DNA of 64,000 nucleotides from Rhipicephalus microplus (lineage: Eukaryota > Arthropoda > Arachnida > Ixodida > Ixodidae). The notes under the pieces are model-generated. The model did no database searches. It had not been told where the DNA came from and worked only from the letters and a program-made list of their open reading frames with translations. Location of the stretch: positions 254,993,592 to 255,057,591 of the forward strand of contig NC_134710.1 in NCBI RefSeq assembly GCF_043290135.1, in the 5' to 3' direction. The translations under genes and the position numbers were made by a program. The first letter of the stretch is position 1; each line of letters starts with the position of its first letter. Below are positions 12,301 to 27,300 of the stretch, in pieces.

Positions 12301-15300
12301 GAGGCGGCAAATTTGAAATGGAAGAATCGCGCTATCCATAGAGACAAAGATGGCGGCGCTAGGTTACGTGGTTGCGGAGATATCGCGGTTCGAAAAACGC
12401 CGTTTTTTCGCAATTTTCGTGAAATTCATCGCCACCCTAGTTTCGATAAAATTTTTAACGTCATTTCTACGCTGTTTTCAGGGACGAAACTTCGAAATTA
12501 GATAGAAAAGGGGTCACAGAATGTGAAAATGAGATTTTCAAAAAATCGATTTTTTGGCCAAATTTCGCGATGCCAAAGCCGCGTCCCCCCTTAAAAGTAA
12601 AAATACCAATGCACAAAATCTTATCAGTCACTAATGTGATATAAAAGGCTGTTATGACTAAAATAATGATCTAAGACGCATGAGAGTGGTGAGGTTAGGT
12701 ATCAGTATGCATAATCCAATATTACCATCTCTAAAGATTTTTTTTTGTAATTTTTGTTCCTGAAAAGCAGCTTTCCCTCAGAACACAAAACTAAAGTTTC
12801 CCGAAACTCACCAATTTGCATGTAGAAAAACAGATCCAGTCCCCGATTCTGCCTCAGCTTGATCAAAATCAGGACACACTCACTTTTCTTGTTTTTGTCA
12901 GAAGCCACTTGGAACATTTCATTTCTCCCATAACAGCTGATAGGGGTCTCAACGCATCTTTTTCTCCTCCCATGGGGATTAAACAGCAAGATAGACAAAT
13001 TTTATCTACACGGCAATGCTGCAGGAAATCTGATGCTTTTATGGAATGCCAGAGAAATTAAGCAATGCTGAATTATGCCTTATGGCAATGCTTGTTCAGA
13101 GTTAAATATGTCAGCTACTGCACCTGTAGTCAGCAAGAAACCGCTGGAGGTCGTAGGAGTCGAGCAGCTTCTCCTTGCGTGCCTTGGCCTTGGCAGTCAG
13201 CCTGGTCCACTCCTGAATGATCTCCTGCTTTTTGGTAATCATGGCTTCCGTAGACTCTGGGTGCGTGTTCACTAGGCGTGCTGCCGTGTCATCTAATTGG
13301 TGAATCTACAAGGGGAAAAAAAAACTATTACAATTTTCAAAAGCTACACACCCAAGGGCTCTTTTTTACCGATTTATTTCTCGAATTCCCGAAAAACATA
13401 TAACGTAAGAATAGAACTATTGCTATGTTTACAAGAGGACTACAAGCTTTTATCCTAATTGCACAGAGACACTATGATTTCAGTGCTGCACAACTGCAAA
13501 GTAAAAACAGGTGACAGCACTATAGTGACATAGGCTTTGTTCAATTTGCATTTTTTTAGGGTTCTGCAAGGACTGCCTAAGCATATGAGGATGTGAGACA
13601 AATACTCTGTGAGAGCAGAGTAAAAAACCATTAAAGTCACCCCATTAAAAACACGTTTTGAAGGGCTGTCACTTCATTTTTGCCTCTTGACTGTACACAA
13701 CCTGAAACTTTTAAGCATAGTTTACTACAAATTGATTTTAAAAAGCAAAATCACTAAAACAGCACCCATAGGCGAACGGACACTAAAAAAAAATCCAGAT
13801 AGCTTCACTTTGCAAAATCAGTTGAAACAGTGAAGCTGATGCTCTCCTTCGTCAGGCTATCATGCTTCCACGTTTTTCAAGTCTTCCCTTCGTTGGCACT
13901 TAGCTTCAGCCTCTCTCGCGCGAACGTCGCAGTAGGTTCGCCGACGACATGAACATCTGAGGCCCAAAAAAAAGCCACCCAATGTGAAAAAGCGATGTGA
14001 GGAAGTAATCATATGTGAGTCAGCGAGAGCCGACAAGAGCTGTGGGCAGCTTCTTCAAGACTTGTCTCGGCCGTTACAAAAGTGCACACTCGCTAAGAAC
14101 CAACGCCCTCGTTTATACTCTACTCAGACACTCATCTCGGAAGATGGCTGGATTACTTTGCTGAGCCTCCCTCTCGCCCCTTTTGAGGTGCCTCTAATCA
14201 GTTCACTCTATTCCACAAGGCCTCTCTCCCGGGACTTCCTGGCGCACCTCTCTGGTTTGCAAATGTCTTTCCATCACCTTCCAATTTCAAATCAAATCAA
14301 ATTTTCAGATAAAAGTTTCATTTTAGCATAGCGTGGTTACAGCATGAACGATATACAGAAGAGTGTCCCAAGGTCATGGGACCGTACCGAAAACCTCTTA
14401 CTGGGATTCTCTGTACAGAATGATCAGATACAAACTACCAATTATGCACAAAAATGTAAAAATATAAGTCAACAGCAACAACAAAAAAACGCGGGTGCAA
14501 AAGTTGCGCAAAAGAAATATTGCAATAATAGGTGACAATATAGATGTATTTCAGTACACATAACTGCTTTTCTTTCTTGGGGATCTTCAATTTACAGACC
14601 TCTGGCAGCTCTCTGGCAGCCAGAGCTAGCCAGAGGGTCAGCCAGCTAGCTCCGGTCAGGACAGAAAATAGCGGCGTGGTCACGTGTGTGGGGAACCCGA
14701 GACAACCTGAAGCTGCCCGAAGATTGCAAAATTGAATGCTGGGACAGCCAGCGTAAACGTAAACAAACGCTACCGTTGTGGCGTTTACATAATACCAAAC
14801 CACATATGCTGGCCCATAGATCGAAGTACGCTCGCACGCCATTTGAGACCAGCTAGCATCCCACACTTAAAAACAACAGTCATGATCTAGGGCATTCTAT
14901 CAACATCAAATACTGCGTGGTCAAGTTCAAAGAGGTTCATGCATGAAAAGATACGACGGAGCGAGCTAGTTCGACCACAATCATCTTCACTAAGTGCACA
15001 GAAAGCAGACACAGCACCACGAACACCACAGAAAGAAGCTTCACAGGAAACGTAACAAAAGCGATGAACAGTAGCTTCAAACACTCATCGCCACTCGTAT
15101 CGCCCCATCTCACACGGCGGAAAAGGCTTTAGAAGATAACGCCATTCATAATGACAAGCGAAGGCACAGTCCCTAAGTGCCCGCATTGCAATTTGTAGAG
15201 TCCTCATAATGATAGCAGCAAGCGCGCATTGAATCTTTTCAGCTTCTGCTAGCCCGAAACCTGCCCAAAACCTTCCAGAGCGATTCTATGACTAAATTGG

Positions 15301-18300
15301 CCTGAATGCTCTTGGTGACTCTCCGGCTCCCTGCGAGTAGCCAGAACCGTCCAACATGAGAAAAACGAACGCCTACCGGATGTACGCCGCAGGGGGGGGA
15401 TGGAGTAACTCGAGAAAAACGAGCGCCCTCTGGCTGGCTGTGGCAGCCCGTGGGTAGCCAGAAATAGAAAATCGAAGAGCCCCAGTGACTACCCCTCAAA
15501 CTTCAACCCTGCTACTCTCTGCATGATGCAGCCCTCCACTTCCTACATAACCTCACCCTCACCACACTGCGATGCAACGTGATAAGCATTACGCCACCCG
15601 ACGGGGAAGCCTTGACTAAGAACAGCTTCGTTGTTAAAAAATTGCTTGCTGCACTGCAAGTTAAACGACATTGTGCACTCCTGAAAAGTACCGAAAGTTA
15701 GCAGCTCAGGATAACAAAAAAATTACTTAAAGGTCTCATTGTAGCACTCAACAAGGCTAGCCTGTCCCTACATCTCAAATGCACAAACACTCCGGTAAAC
15801 AGCAAGACGCGGTAACTCACTCTGTCTCCCAGAGCAGTCAAGTCTCGCTCAAGGCCCTCATGCTTGCGCTGAAGGGTTTGGACACTGCGAAGGTCATTGC
15901 CACAGTCATCTGCAAGAAGGGCCTCGTCCTTCTCTTGGATCCAGTCTTTCGTCTCATCCACATCTCGGTGAAAACGCTGTACTTCATGGGCAGAGCCGAG
16001 TTGTTGCGCACGTTCCTGTGTCACCTCCTGCAGGTGCTGCCACTTCTGGTTCAGATCCTGCAATGACAAGCTTTACATTAACCGATCTGTGATATGTATA
16101 ACCAACAAGCCCAAGCTATTAAAGGGGCTCGGCAGCACTTTTTGAGCGTGATCAGGAAATGCTGATCGATAGTCGAAGCTCCTGAGAACACGCGAGCCGT
16201 GCAGAATTCAGTCTTAAATTTACTATAAATTCTCCATGTCAGCCAGAAATCATTCCCTTATCTTTCTACAAATGATGCCAAATATCCAAACAAATGACCC
16301 TCCCATATACCCAAATGCACAGCCAGTGGCTGAATCGAGCATTATGAGCTACATAGTTACTGAGGCCAGCACTGAGGCTGCCCCGTGTATGCGCGCTTGC
16401 TTGTGATCCGCGCATTAAAAGAAAAAAAATCCTGAAGGTGATGATGCACGTGTAACGTAACTTTTTCCCCCCAAGCCATCCCTCCCTGCTTAGCTTCGAG
16501 CGCACTTGTCACAGCGAGAGAAAAGAAAGCAATCACAGCAGGCAACAAATATAACTCCATTTATACTTGATGGATTCTAAATTTTTGCAGCGGTCGATTC
16601 GCAAGGCAATGAATGCCTTTTTGATAGTGACTTAGAACAGTGCTGCAGGGGCCTTCGAAGGGTCACCGGTACAGCTGCTCATCAAAGTGCATTAAATCCA
16701 ACAACGGTCTTCCACACCACACTACAGAATCGCCATGAACATACAAACTGCATGTAACACCTTCTGAAGATGTTTCACTGCAGCGGAGGAATGCTATACC
16801 GTGAATACACCTAGCAGAAAAAAAATCTGCACTGCCACGAAGCCCCATTACAATATTAAACGAACATATTACCCTAACAAAGATTTGTCATTGAGTTTAA
16901 AACCTTGTCATACCGACTTGCATGCACTAAGTAGGTATAGTAAATTTTAAAATGTAGCATATCTTAGATGATCACTTGCACAAGTCAAATTGTGCTACTA
17001 TTCAAAGTTGCTTCCACTTTCTGTTGAACCAAAAAACAATGACATTTGTATAATCTATGTTTAATTTTTTTTTACTATTGTGCGAGTTAGTTGGATCATA
17101 ATAAACACTCATTTTTTTTAATATGTGATATATTTCATTCGAGTTCAATTTAATATCATTCAACCATATCACTATTCCCTTTGAATTCACTTCGTTCAAA
17201 GTAAGTTCAAATCTAGCTTAATTTAAATACTAATGACATTCCACAGCTCATCTACCTATAACTATTTTTAAAGATGATTGCAAGTGTTTTCTCCTACTAG
17301 CACACAGACACCATGTGTTTGAGTCACATATGTCTGATAGAGACTTACCTCAATTTGCGTTTGAATCTTTACAGCAGCTTCTGTCTGACCCAAAGTCATA
17401 AGCTTATTGGCAATGTTGTTCATCTCTCCCAATCGCACCTCGTTGCCTTTGAGGTCGGCCATAAAGTCATCAAACTTCTTCTGGAGAACTTCCACTTGTT
17501 CAAGATCTTCCCCAACTTCTTGAACTTGGGCAACTTGCTCCTGCATTGAGACAATAATTTTCAAAGACATCCAAAACTCACCAGAACAAGTGAAAGTTAC
17601 AATTCTTACGTTCTAATAGAGCGATCACAAACCAGGTTTTTTAGTTTACAGTTGACAAAACATATAAGCACTTTTCAGCACAGTTTATTGATGTAAATGG
17701 TAAGCCACACATGGGATAGACAAAAACGGTACTTCAAAGTTTTTTAGCAGCACTGAAATGCATAATGAGCATTAAGCATAATGGACGATCACATTCAGAC
17801 TTCTCACAAGGCTTTTATCTGTATTGTGCGACATGATTGGGGTCACTGTAGCATGATAGTTCAGAGTCTTTCCCGACAAATGACAGGAGCTTATTCTCCT
17901 TGTTGACTTCGTAAAATCATCATTTTACCGGCATTCACAGCACATGCTAGTTTGTTCGGGTGCAGAAGACGCGGCATACGCTTCTCGCTTTACTCCTTAC
18001 CATTCCGTAGCCGCGTTTGCAGACTAAAAAATTCATATTTCCCACGAAGCATTGGTGGCTACAGTAAAGTATTTTTGTCATGAAGTTGCGTTGTCTTGCC
18101 AATAGGCATCTGCTGTGATCAGCACACCGATGGGCACTGATCTGGTGAATGGCATCTTGCAAGTGCCCTTACCTAATGAATATATGCGTCTTACACTGTG
18201 GTTAAGGGTTAGGGCCTGTGGGACTGCATTGGTTTGATTGACGACGAAAACTGCAGGTTATCAACATGGCATCCATTTCTCACTCCTATTAGTGTAAGTT

Positions 18301-21300
18301 AGAAAATTTTGAGGCTGGTTCGGCATTTTGGTGCAATGTGGTGAAATTTTAGCAAATTTCATCGTATTAGCTTAGTTCGGCAAAAAAATTGGGAATTGTA
18401 TCAAATAGGCAGAATGACCGCAACTGTTGCACCCCTGCACAACAATGAACCCCTATGAACACGAGGCAAACTGCTTCGCTGTAAATATATGCTCAGACAA
18501 GTGACCTTCCCTTTGATCTTGACAAGAATTGTAAAACTGACCAAGTTGTCTAAAGCACAGAATTGAAGGAAATAAAGAAAAGTAAAAAAGCCCAGGCACA
18601 TTGCTACTAATGGTGTGTGAATATTTGGATATCCAGATACTGAATATCAATTACTTGATAGTACCTGAATAGATCTGAAAGACACCGTCGGACCGAAACA
18701 TTAAAACAAATAAATATTTCACAATGTATATTAATTACTTGGTAATATCCAATTAGATCTGAAAGATACCGACTGATTCAAACATGAAAACCAAAAATTT
18801 CGCAGTGTATATTCAGAACATGTTTTAACAGGAAAGTAAGAAGAATTGCCACGTCCATCTCAAATGATGCTATACTAAGTTAGTGTGCTTTTGCAAAGAC
18901 TGTAGCAATGTCTTCCTGTAATTGAAAACGTGCATGTAGCTAAGCATTCTGTTAGAAACCAAGCACTGAAATTATCCCAAAAGAAGCCACTAAAACGAAT
19001 ATGCAGCCATCACTATATAATGCAAATTTTTTAAATGCAGAAGAAATGCTTTACGATGAGAAAACCTAACAATATACTGGTCTAGCCTATCAGAAGCCAC
19101 TCAGGAACATTGCGCCTATAGTTTGTCTTCCCTCCTCCCATTTGCGGACTAGTGGGCTTCAAGGATTTGACAATCGTGACAAATCAAAACATGTAAGCAC
19201 AAGTGTGTCTAGCGAGTGACTGTTTTCATTGCCTGGAGTGTGAAATGCAGGAGGGTGTCCCTGCTTCCCTAAGCATGTCAAGGAGCAATCCTTCCTTCAT
19301 TAAAACAAATAACGGCAGTTGTGGTGCTATCCAGAAACAGTTTAGGTAAAGCCCCATAATTTGTGTGTTTTGCCACCATGTTCCCTGTCATTTTCAAAAT
19401 GCTCCTTAGTATCGTATGCTTTTGTAAAGGCATGCAAGAGAGCCAAAATTTCTTTTCAAGCTTTCAGTTTCGTTCCCGCCCTCCTAGTAAGTAATAGGAC
19501 TACTCCCTCTCGACTCTTCTTCGGCTACTACACACTCAAGTTCGCTTACTAATGAGGTGCACGACTGTTCTACAAACCTGTGGGCCTAGTTTTACTTCTG
19601 AAAGATTGGGACCATGACTAGAGAAGTGCTATATAACAGTTGCTATATACTAAAGTTTTCCGTTTCATTGTTTTTTGACTGTTTACCTCTGTTGTAAGCT
19701 CGTGGCAAACAAAAACAAAGTAGATAAAGAATACCTTATCCTTGATCCACTGGGCGAGCTCAGCAGCCTCTCGCACCAGCTGGTAGGCACGCAACGATTC
19801 AGCCAACTTGTCACAGCGGCTGCGACCCAGGGCCATCAGGTTGCCATACTGCCCTTCAATCTGTGCCTGGCGGGCACCAATGCTGTTGCCTTCTGCAAGG
19901 TGCTGCTGGCTTGCGGACAAGCCAGCCTCGACCTTCTTCACATAAGCTGCCGGTACAAAGCCCTGCCGGTCATTCACTTCCACCTTCCACCAGTCCTGCA
20001 TACAAACAAGCCACCCCTCAATATATTCAGTCAATTCAACAAGAGCACATGTGGTGGGAAAAAGACAAGACGAATTGACAGGACAAGGATCAGAATCTAT
20101 ACTGAAGCTTACAAGCATGTATAACACAACACAGTCGAACCCGTTTATAACAAGCTCGAAAGTGCCGCGATAAATGGTCGTTATATCAGTAGTTCGTTGT
20201 ATATAGAGTCGCCCATAAAAACGGCCACATAGCGGCAAAAACGTTTTTTCGTGTGTATTTTTTTTACTAAAAAGTGCAAACTTTAAAAAAAAAAGTCTTA
20301 ACTTCTCCGCTGAGAAAAGGCTCAACTTCCCCGCAGAAAAGTTAAGCCTTTTCGCATGTTAAACGACGCCCGTTCGCAATGAACTCGCGCCGTTCTACTG
20401 TATCGCGATCCGCTGACATCAAACCAGTCATCTCTGGCTAGTTGCGTGCAGTATATCACTTACCCTAGCTACTCTCGCTGTCGCATGCCAGTTCGCTTGT
20501 AGTCCAATGTATGCACGTGTTTAGGCATTCTTTGTGCGTGTTTCACTCGGGATCACGCTAGGGTGCGGCAGGTAGCCTGTTCGGTTTTTGCGAGCAAAGT
20601 GCGCAAGCGGCCTCGCACGAGGCAGCGGCGGCGAACTTGTGAACGGCACCATGACGTGCTTGTACCACACTTCGTGGAGCAGTTATCTTCAGATGACTGT
20701 GATAAGTTCACCAGCAGAGAGTCAAAATGACGCGTTCATGTTCATAGCCACCGGTCACCTCACTATCCCTCTTTTTTATGCTTATTCGTTAAGGCATCAC
20801 GACTGCAGGGAAGTCGTTATCACTAATCAACCGGTCTTTGCTGTTACCGAAAGGTGGAAAATTAAGGGGGTCGACGGCTTTAGAATGGTGAAAAATGAGG
20901 CAGCACAGTCACAGCGAAAGCTGGAAGAGCGGCCTTTCAGAGCCTTTTTAGAACACTCATTGGGTAACTACTGTAAGCACACTTGCTTGGTACCCACTAG
21001 GGCATTAATAATAAACTTTTATGTAGTAGGCCAACATTCGCTATGCTATTTTTCGTCATTCTTCTGAGAAGCGTAGTAGCCACTAAACACTTGCAAGGAA
21101 TCTTGTGCCAATTGTCCATGCAATGGCAGACGACGATGAGGAATTATGGCTGAAGTGGGTATGCGCTGCAGTTAATAGGGAAACAAGAACAACCTTTTGT
21201 GATGGTTTGGAGCATTGGACGGCCCACTCATTACACTATTCGCATTGTGTGATGACTGGTTCTTTCACTGTTGTAAAACGCTTTGTAAGTCGTTTTAACG

Positions 21301-24300
21301 CGATTGCTTTCCAGACATCAAGCCTGCCTAAGGCAAATTTGACAAGTCACAAGCACCGGTGTAGCTCAGTGGTAAAATACTGGGCTGGCACCCAGCGGAG
21401 CCGTGTTCAAGTCCCATTATGTCATTAGTGCAAGTTTTTTTTTTTTTTCGATTTTGCGCGATGTGGTTACAAACACCAGCGGTGGACAACAACTGCGCGT
21501 GACCCGAAAAGTGGTCTCATAACAGCTTTCGCTGTAAAAGTCAATTTTTGAAATTTTTATTCCTATACGCACGTGTTCTGAAATTGTGAACGCTAAATTC
21601 GATGAATAAATTGGCTAAAATTCGTTATAACGTCGCTACGAGAGTTGTGAAATGCCCAGCGAAAGATAAAATTTTTTCGAACTTCGCGTGCGGGCCGCTG
21701 GCAAAGCTTTTGGCCGATAGCCGCCATCTTGAGCTCGTCTTGAAGCAGATTTCTTTGTGCGCACTTTGCCACCTTTCAAAATGGTGTCACATGAAAGGAA
21801 CGGCTGCCCTTCCCCTTTTCTGAAGCCCCCTTCCCGATCACTCATTGGCCAGAGCCCATGCACGCCAGGCGAGCCCCCTCGTCTCTCGCTTCCCATTGGC
21901 TGATGTGACCAACGAGGCTGTGATGTTTTATTTTTTCCTGGTTGTTTGTCAGACACTGGCTCCCGTCTCGCGCGTGTGATGTCCGCTTCCCGCTCGTGCT
22001 ATGCAATCGCGCAGCAACTTTACGTCTTTTTGCCGGCATGACTGGTGCCGCTCGTCTAAAGAAGACGCACCAAGCGTGCGGCAAGAAATGAAGGCGTCCG
22101 TGAAGCGTGCCATAGAAGAAAGCCGCCAAAGTGATGGTGTCTCATAGTGGTGTCTGAAGAGTTGAGCCTCGCAGGGAACGTTCACACAACAAAAGTTATC
22201 GCTTCTTGCATTTATCGCTTCATGCGTTCGAAGGAATTGTTCGTTTATCGTCCGCGGTTGTAGATGCCGAGAACGGCGTCGGAAAAGTTCACCGTGCGAA
22301 AGCCGACCGAAATTTTTTATGCTGCCTCCTATTTTTTCTTTTAGTTTTTACCCCCTCTCCCAGTTTGCCTGTGAAAGAACGTCTGGAAAGTTAACCACCT
22401 CGCTTGCAACGTCCAAAATGTGCGTGCGGTGCTCGCTGCATTCTGTGATATCTTTCGTCCTAAGCAAACTGCAGCAGTACACACGCGAGCGCGCCTATCA
22501 TATGCTTCAAAATGCCTGCTTTACCTTTTTTTTCCCTCTTCATATGCGCTATATTTTTACTGCAACAGTGTTGACAATGTTAGCAGGCGCTGAAAAATGT
22601 TCGCTGTATCTGGACTCAGTTTCAAAGGGTAGCATGCGTAAATCGAAAGTGCACCGAAATATGGTCGTTATAACCGATAGATCGTTATATCTGGGATCGT
22701 TATAAGCGGGTTTCACAGTATAAATGAGCCTTGTCGATGTAAATGAACCTTAAGAAGCAAAAAGCAAGGAAAAAGCGTGCACAAGTTGTCTCCAAGGGAT
22801 AGAAGCACTCACTAAAAAAAAAAAGCTAGTGAAAAAGAAGTTAAAAACAACTTGTTTCTGCATAAATCTAACTACAACCTTTCGTGCAGAACCTGAACAT
22901 TGTAAATGTAACACTATAAATGAAGGCATTCATGCAACTAATAGAATACTCTAAGGTTTCTTTTTGTGTGCAAGGCAGGTTAACACTGAGACACATGATT
23001 AGTTTTCATTTTGCTACGGATGTATCCTCCCAACCTGCCTGTAGCTATGTCAGTTCGCTGCAACATTTCACGCAATGCTCCACAAAATCAGCTGACAGAT
23101 GACACACAACTATATTATGCTTAGGCATTATACGTTACTTCAACTACAACGAACCTTTAATTGCCTACCAGATGAACTGAATACCACACGTAACAATTAA
23201 AATACAATAAAGAACTTTTCTAGTTTTGTTGTTTGTTTCAAGAAACAACGCACAGCCTTGAGATGTAACCTTGCAGCTCTTATAAAGGTTAACTGTTCAC
23301 TTCCCCTTGTGCAAATGATCACAACTGTCAAAAATGATCAGAAAATGTCAGAAACAACATCATTCTAACAAATAACTCGGGGGTAATCTAACGGCTTATT
23401 TTCCAGACCCTTTTATCATTGCAAGTACTGCTGCCTGCATCTTCATTTTTTTGGAGGAGATACCACAGCACAAGAAAAAGTGAATAGCCCCTTTAGACCA
23501 ACAGGACAGGCATTTTGACACACCTTGGAGTCTGGAGAAGCTAAAGTGGTAGAAAACTGTCGTACATATAATCACAAAGACAAGTGTATCACAATGAAAA
23601 AAAAAAAAAAAAAACGCCATTTTACTTATTTATGATGGGACATCTGGTCAACTGAAGTAAACTCATATTACAGTAGAATCTTGGCAATAGGATCTCAAGG
23701 GGGAGCGAAAATACTCGTATTACCTGCGGTTTCATACTATCAAAAAACTAGCAAAATCCGTTTTCAAACTAAAGATATACACGAAAAACATTTATTACTG
23801 TTGAAAGAACTCGTGGATTTCTTTATGGGACCTACACGAACAGACCGTTAAAAGACTGTGCAGCTGGCCACCACAAACGAGCGTGTCAAAGCTTAACTTT
23901 ATGCTATCCAAAAACTAAGCGCGCTTCGTGACATTCATCAGTGACAACAGGATCACTAAAATGTGTCGTGCCTTTATACAGACCTTATTGCCTTTCATCT
24001 ACAACTGTATTAGCCCGATACCTTCAGAGCTGTGTAACAGCTATCGAACCCGTCCATAGCAGCTGTGCTTTGTGCAGAACGGTTGCAGCAAACTGTAGTT
24101 TCGTTTTTAATCCGTGTGCACTGGCCAGGCATGTGTCTTCAGAACTACACCAATGCAAACTGCTTAGCGTCTACAGTGCTTTTGTCCACAGCATTTCAGC
24201 AGGCAGCAGCGCTTTGACTTGGCGAGCATCGGACATGCATGCACTTTTCGCAGTTTCGTCGTCGTCCACTTCCAATTGACCAGGAACTTCACTGCAATAA

Positions 24301-27300
24301 TGTTTCGTACTCGTGGTGACCGTTCGTCCGTGCCTTGGAACTGTGCAAGCCGTGACCTCTCCCCCTCGCACTCTCTGAGCAATCACGTGATGGCACAGAG
24401 CCTCGCTACAGCAGTCTAGTAAGTCAGATCGCTCTCAGAGACACGTCTCCCTCCTGTAGTACGGCTGCAACCCATCCACTCAGGCAAGAAGGAAGATGCA
24501 CATATTGCGTTCCATTCTGACTGACCCTGTATCAACGGACACAAGCTTTTGCCGAACACACTTTTTGGAATTTACAAAGGGTCCAATTTTTTTTAATCAT
24601 AAAAGTTCAGGCTTCTGGTTACGCTGCACTGCACTAAATAAACCTACTAAGACTACTAACCTTGTTGTTGCTGTTCAGTAATGCCAGAACATCATTCTTC
24701 TTCATGGACACTTCACGGGGACTCTTCTCAGTGTAGTCATATAAGGCCATGACAAACTCTTTTCCAGCTTGATCTACAATAGGCGCTTCTTGTTGCTGCA
24801 AAACGCACGAACACCCGGTCACTGCCAGTGAAAAAACTGTTCCATCCCATCAAAACAAAACAAAAAAAACGCTATTGCATACTCATGTTTTTATGTACAT
24901 GTGGTATAACCAATGCAACAAGGGGTTTGACAACAGCAACCAGCAGTCACATAATGCCTTGTAAAGAAAAAAGGCCTTTCATTAGATAAAAGCAGTCTGC
25001 AGGCTCGTACCAGTTGAATTTGCTGACATAAAAGCACTGTTTTACGGCTCTAAAGCAAGTTCTACAATTTGGAGCTGCCATTGGCTACAAGTGGGCAACA
25101 TCCACTACGCAGCTCTCTGCCTTCACTATTTTCACACTTTGCACTGGCCCAACTGGTATGCTTTCCGTACCTTCCCAACTTCAACATTCAAATATGTGAC
25201 ACGTAAACGCACTGCTAAATTGAACTTAGGTTTAGTTTTCGTACTTTTTTGCTTATTAAAAATTATTTCTGAATTCACTGAGAATTTCTACAAGCAGATG
25301 CATAATAGAAGCGCATAGAAAATACAGAATTACCATTAATTACCTTGACATGGTAAAAAGACTGCTACAGTTGGGCTTAGCATTGTTTTCTCTCAGTACC
25401 ATCACACAACCGAAAAAAATGCCTCCTGCACTACAGCTTTGAAACCTTACAGAACTTGCATTTAGCAAATTTATATCCTTGAAAATATTGTTTCAAATAA
25501 TAAACCGCTGCTTTTAATGCATATGCTTGCCTATTCCATAAAAATTAGTCCTGAATGCACAACATAAACCAAATCAAGTAAAAAACCAAATGAAAAACAA
25601 CTTTGTCAATGTCACAGCGAAGCATGGCAGTGGCAATGCTGTTCTTCATAACTGAACTATTTTAAATACATAAATTTAAAAAAAAAAAACAAGTCATTAC
25701 TTATCTTTATGGTACATTCATGGGATCCACACAATGCTCAGGAGCTCATTCAATTGGAAAAATTTTTTTCATTGCCCTTTACCATCTGACAGTAAACATA
25801 TGACATTCCAAATGAATGCTATTTGTTGTAATATACATTAGATTTACCTTGTGCCAGGAAAATTAAATTTATTGTACTTACATCAGCAATTATTTGCTAG
25901 CCTGCAAAATCCAGGTATAGTGGAAACATACTTATATTTGTACCTCCATGAAGCATAGTCCTCACATTTCAATTTATACATATATTAAAACAAACATTTA
26001 CAATGTACAAAAGAAGGTACCAAGGAGCTAAAACAATTTTATCCGAAGAGTGTAATAAACTGTAATGGTGAAGCAAACTCAATAAAAATGACTACGTACT
26101 GATAACAGAGAAGGATGAAATATAACATTTAGGATTCTGCCCAACTATAGAGGACAGATTGTGTAGCACAGTGGACTCTCAGTTAATGAAAATCTTTCTA
26201 AACTGAACTGCTAATCAAAGGAAACAACTGTCTCCGATATTATTAATTTCGTACCCAAGTTATGCATCGCGGCTTGTTCCTCAGTAAATAGAACTCCTAT
26301 TATAAGGAACATATTTTCCTAATCCCTTCTGGTTCCATTTAATTATGGTGTATTCGGTTGGGCATTTTCGAGTGCTCTGAAAAGTGGCTGTGCCTTCCCT
26401 CTGGTTGGTTCTTTCAGAGTGGCAGCCTCCAACTCTGAGTGCTCCCAACCGCTCAGACTTCAAAGTGAGAGTGTGGCGTGATCTGACAGGGGGGGGGGGA
26501 CAGATTACGTGACTCAAGCCAGCCAATCACATGGCTGCTGGCAGGTGAGCAAGGTGAGGAGCGCGAGCGTGTGATTAGAAAGGGGCTATCGCCGGGCGCG
26601 TAATACTTATTGCACATACATGCGTTGTCAATATCATTTTTATTTTGACAGATTACGTGACTCAAGCCAGCCAATCACATGGCTGCTGGCAGGTGAGCAA
26701 GGTGAGGAGCGCGAGCGTGTGATTAGAAAGGGGCTATCGCCGGGCGCGTAATACTTATTGCACATACATGCGTTGTCAATATCATTTTTGAATGCGTGTG
26801 AGGCGAATTCATATCTACGAAGCGATAAATGCACCATGTCAGTAACGAGGCAACTAGTGAAGGCTGAAGATACATCAGTGCTGTCGTTTCAGCAGCTCGC
26901 AGTCAACCTCATGATTTGACTTGATTGATTGATTTGTGGGGTTTAACGTCCCAAAACCACCATATGATTATGAGAGACGCCGTAGTGGAGGGCTCCGGAA
27001 ATTTTGACCACCTGGGGTTCTTTAACGTGCGCCCAAATCTGAGCACACAGGCCTACAACATTTCCGCCTCCATCGGAAATGATGATTTGACTTGAAGATA
27101 GCAGCTTAGAGGAGGACGAACGCCATATGTGCTCAGCTCAGAAGGCTTTCGCTACATCTAGACATGTCAGAGAGAAAAAGAATACAACAAAGGCCAGACA
27201 TGTCAGAGATGTCCACTGAAGTGATCGGAACCATTCGCTGACGCTGCACAGCAATGTTTACCACGGCCGCCTGGATCGGGCGCCCGATCCACCTGATCTA

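Noticed and set aside
20588..21067. 159-codon plus-strand ORF
   Set aside because: Spans the junction of the Tigger shell and the nested tRNA-like repeat; the related copy at 58690-59830 does not keep the frame.
21352..21426. tRNA-Ala gene
   Set aside because: D arm and anticodon arm look right, but the T stem and acceptor stem do not pair, and the segment is part of an interspersed repeat.
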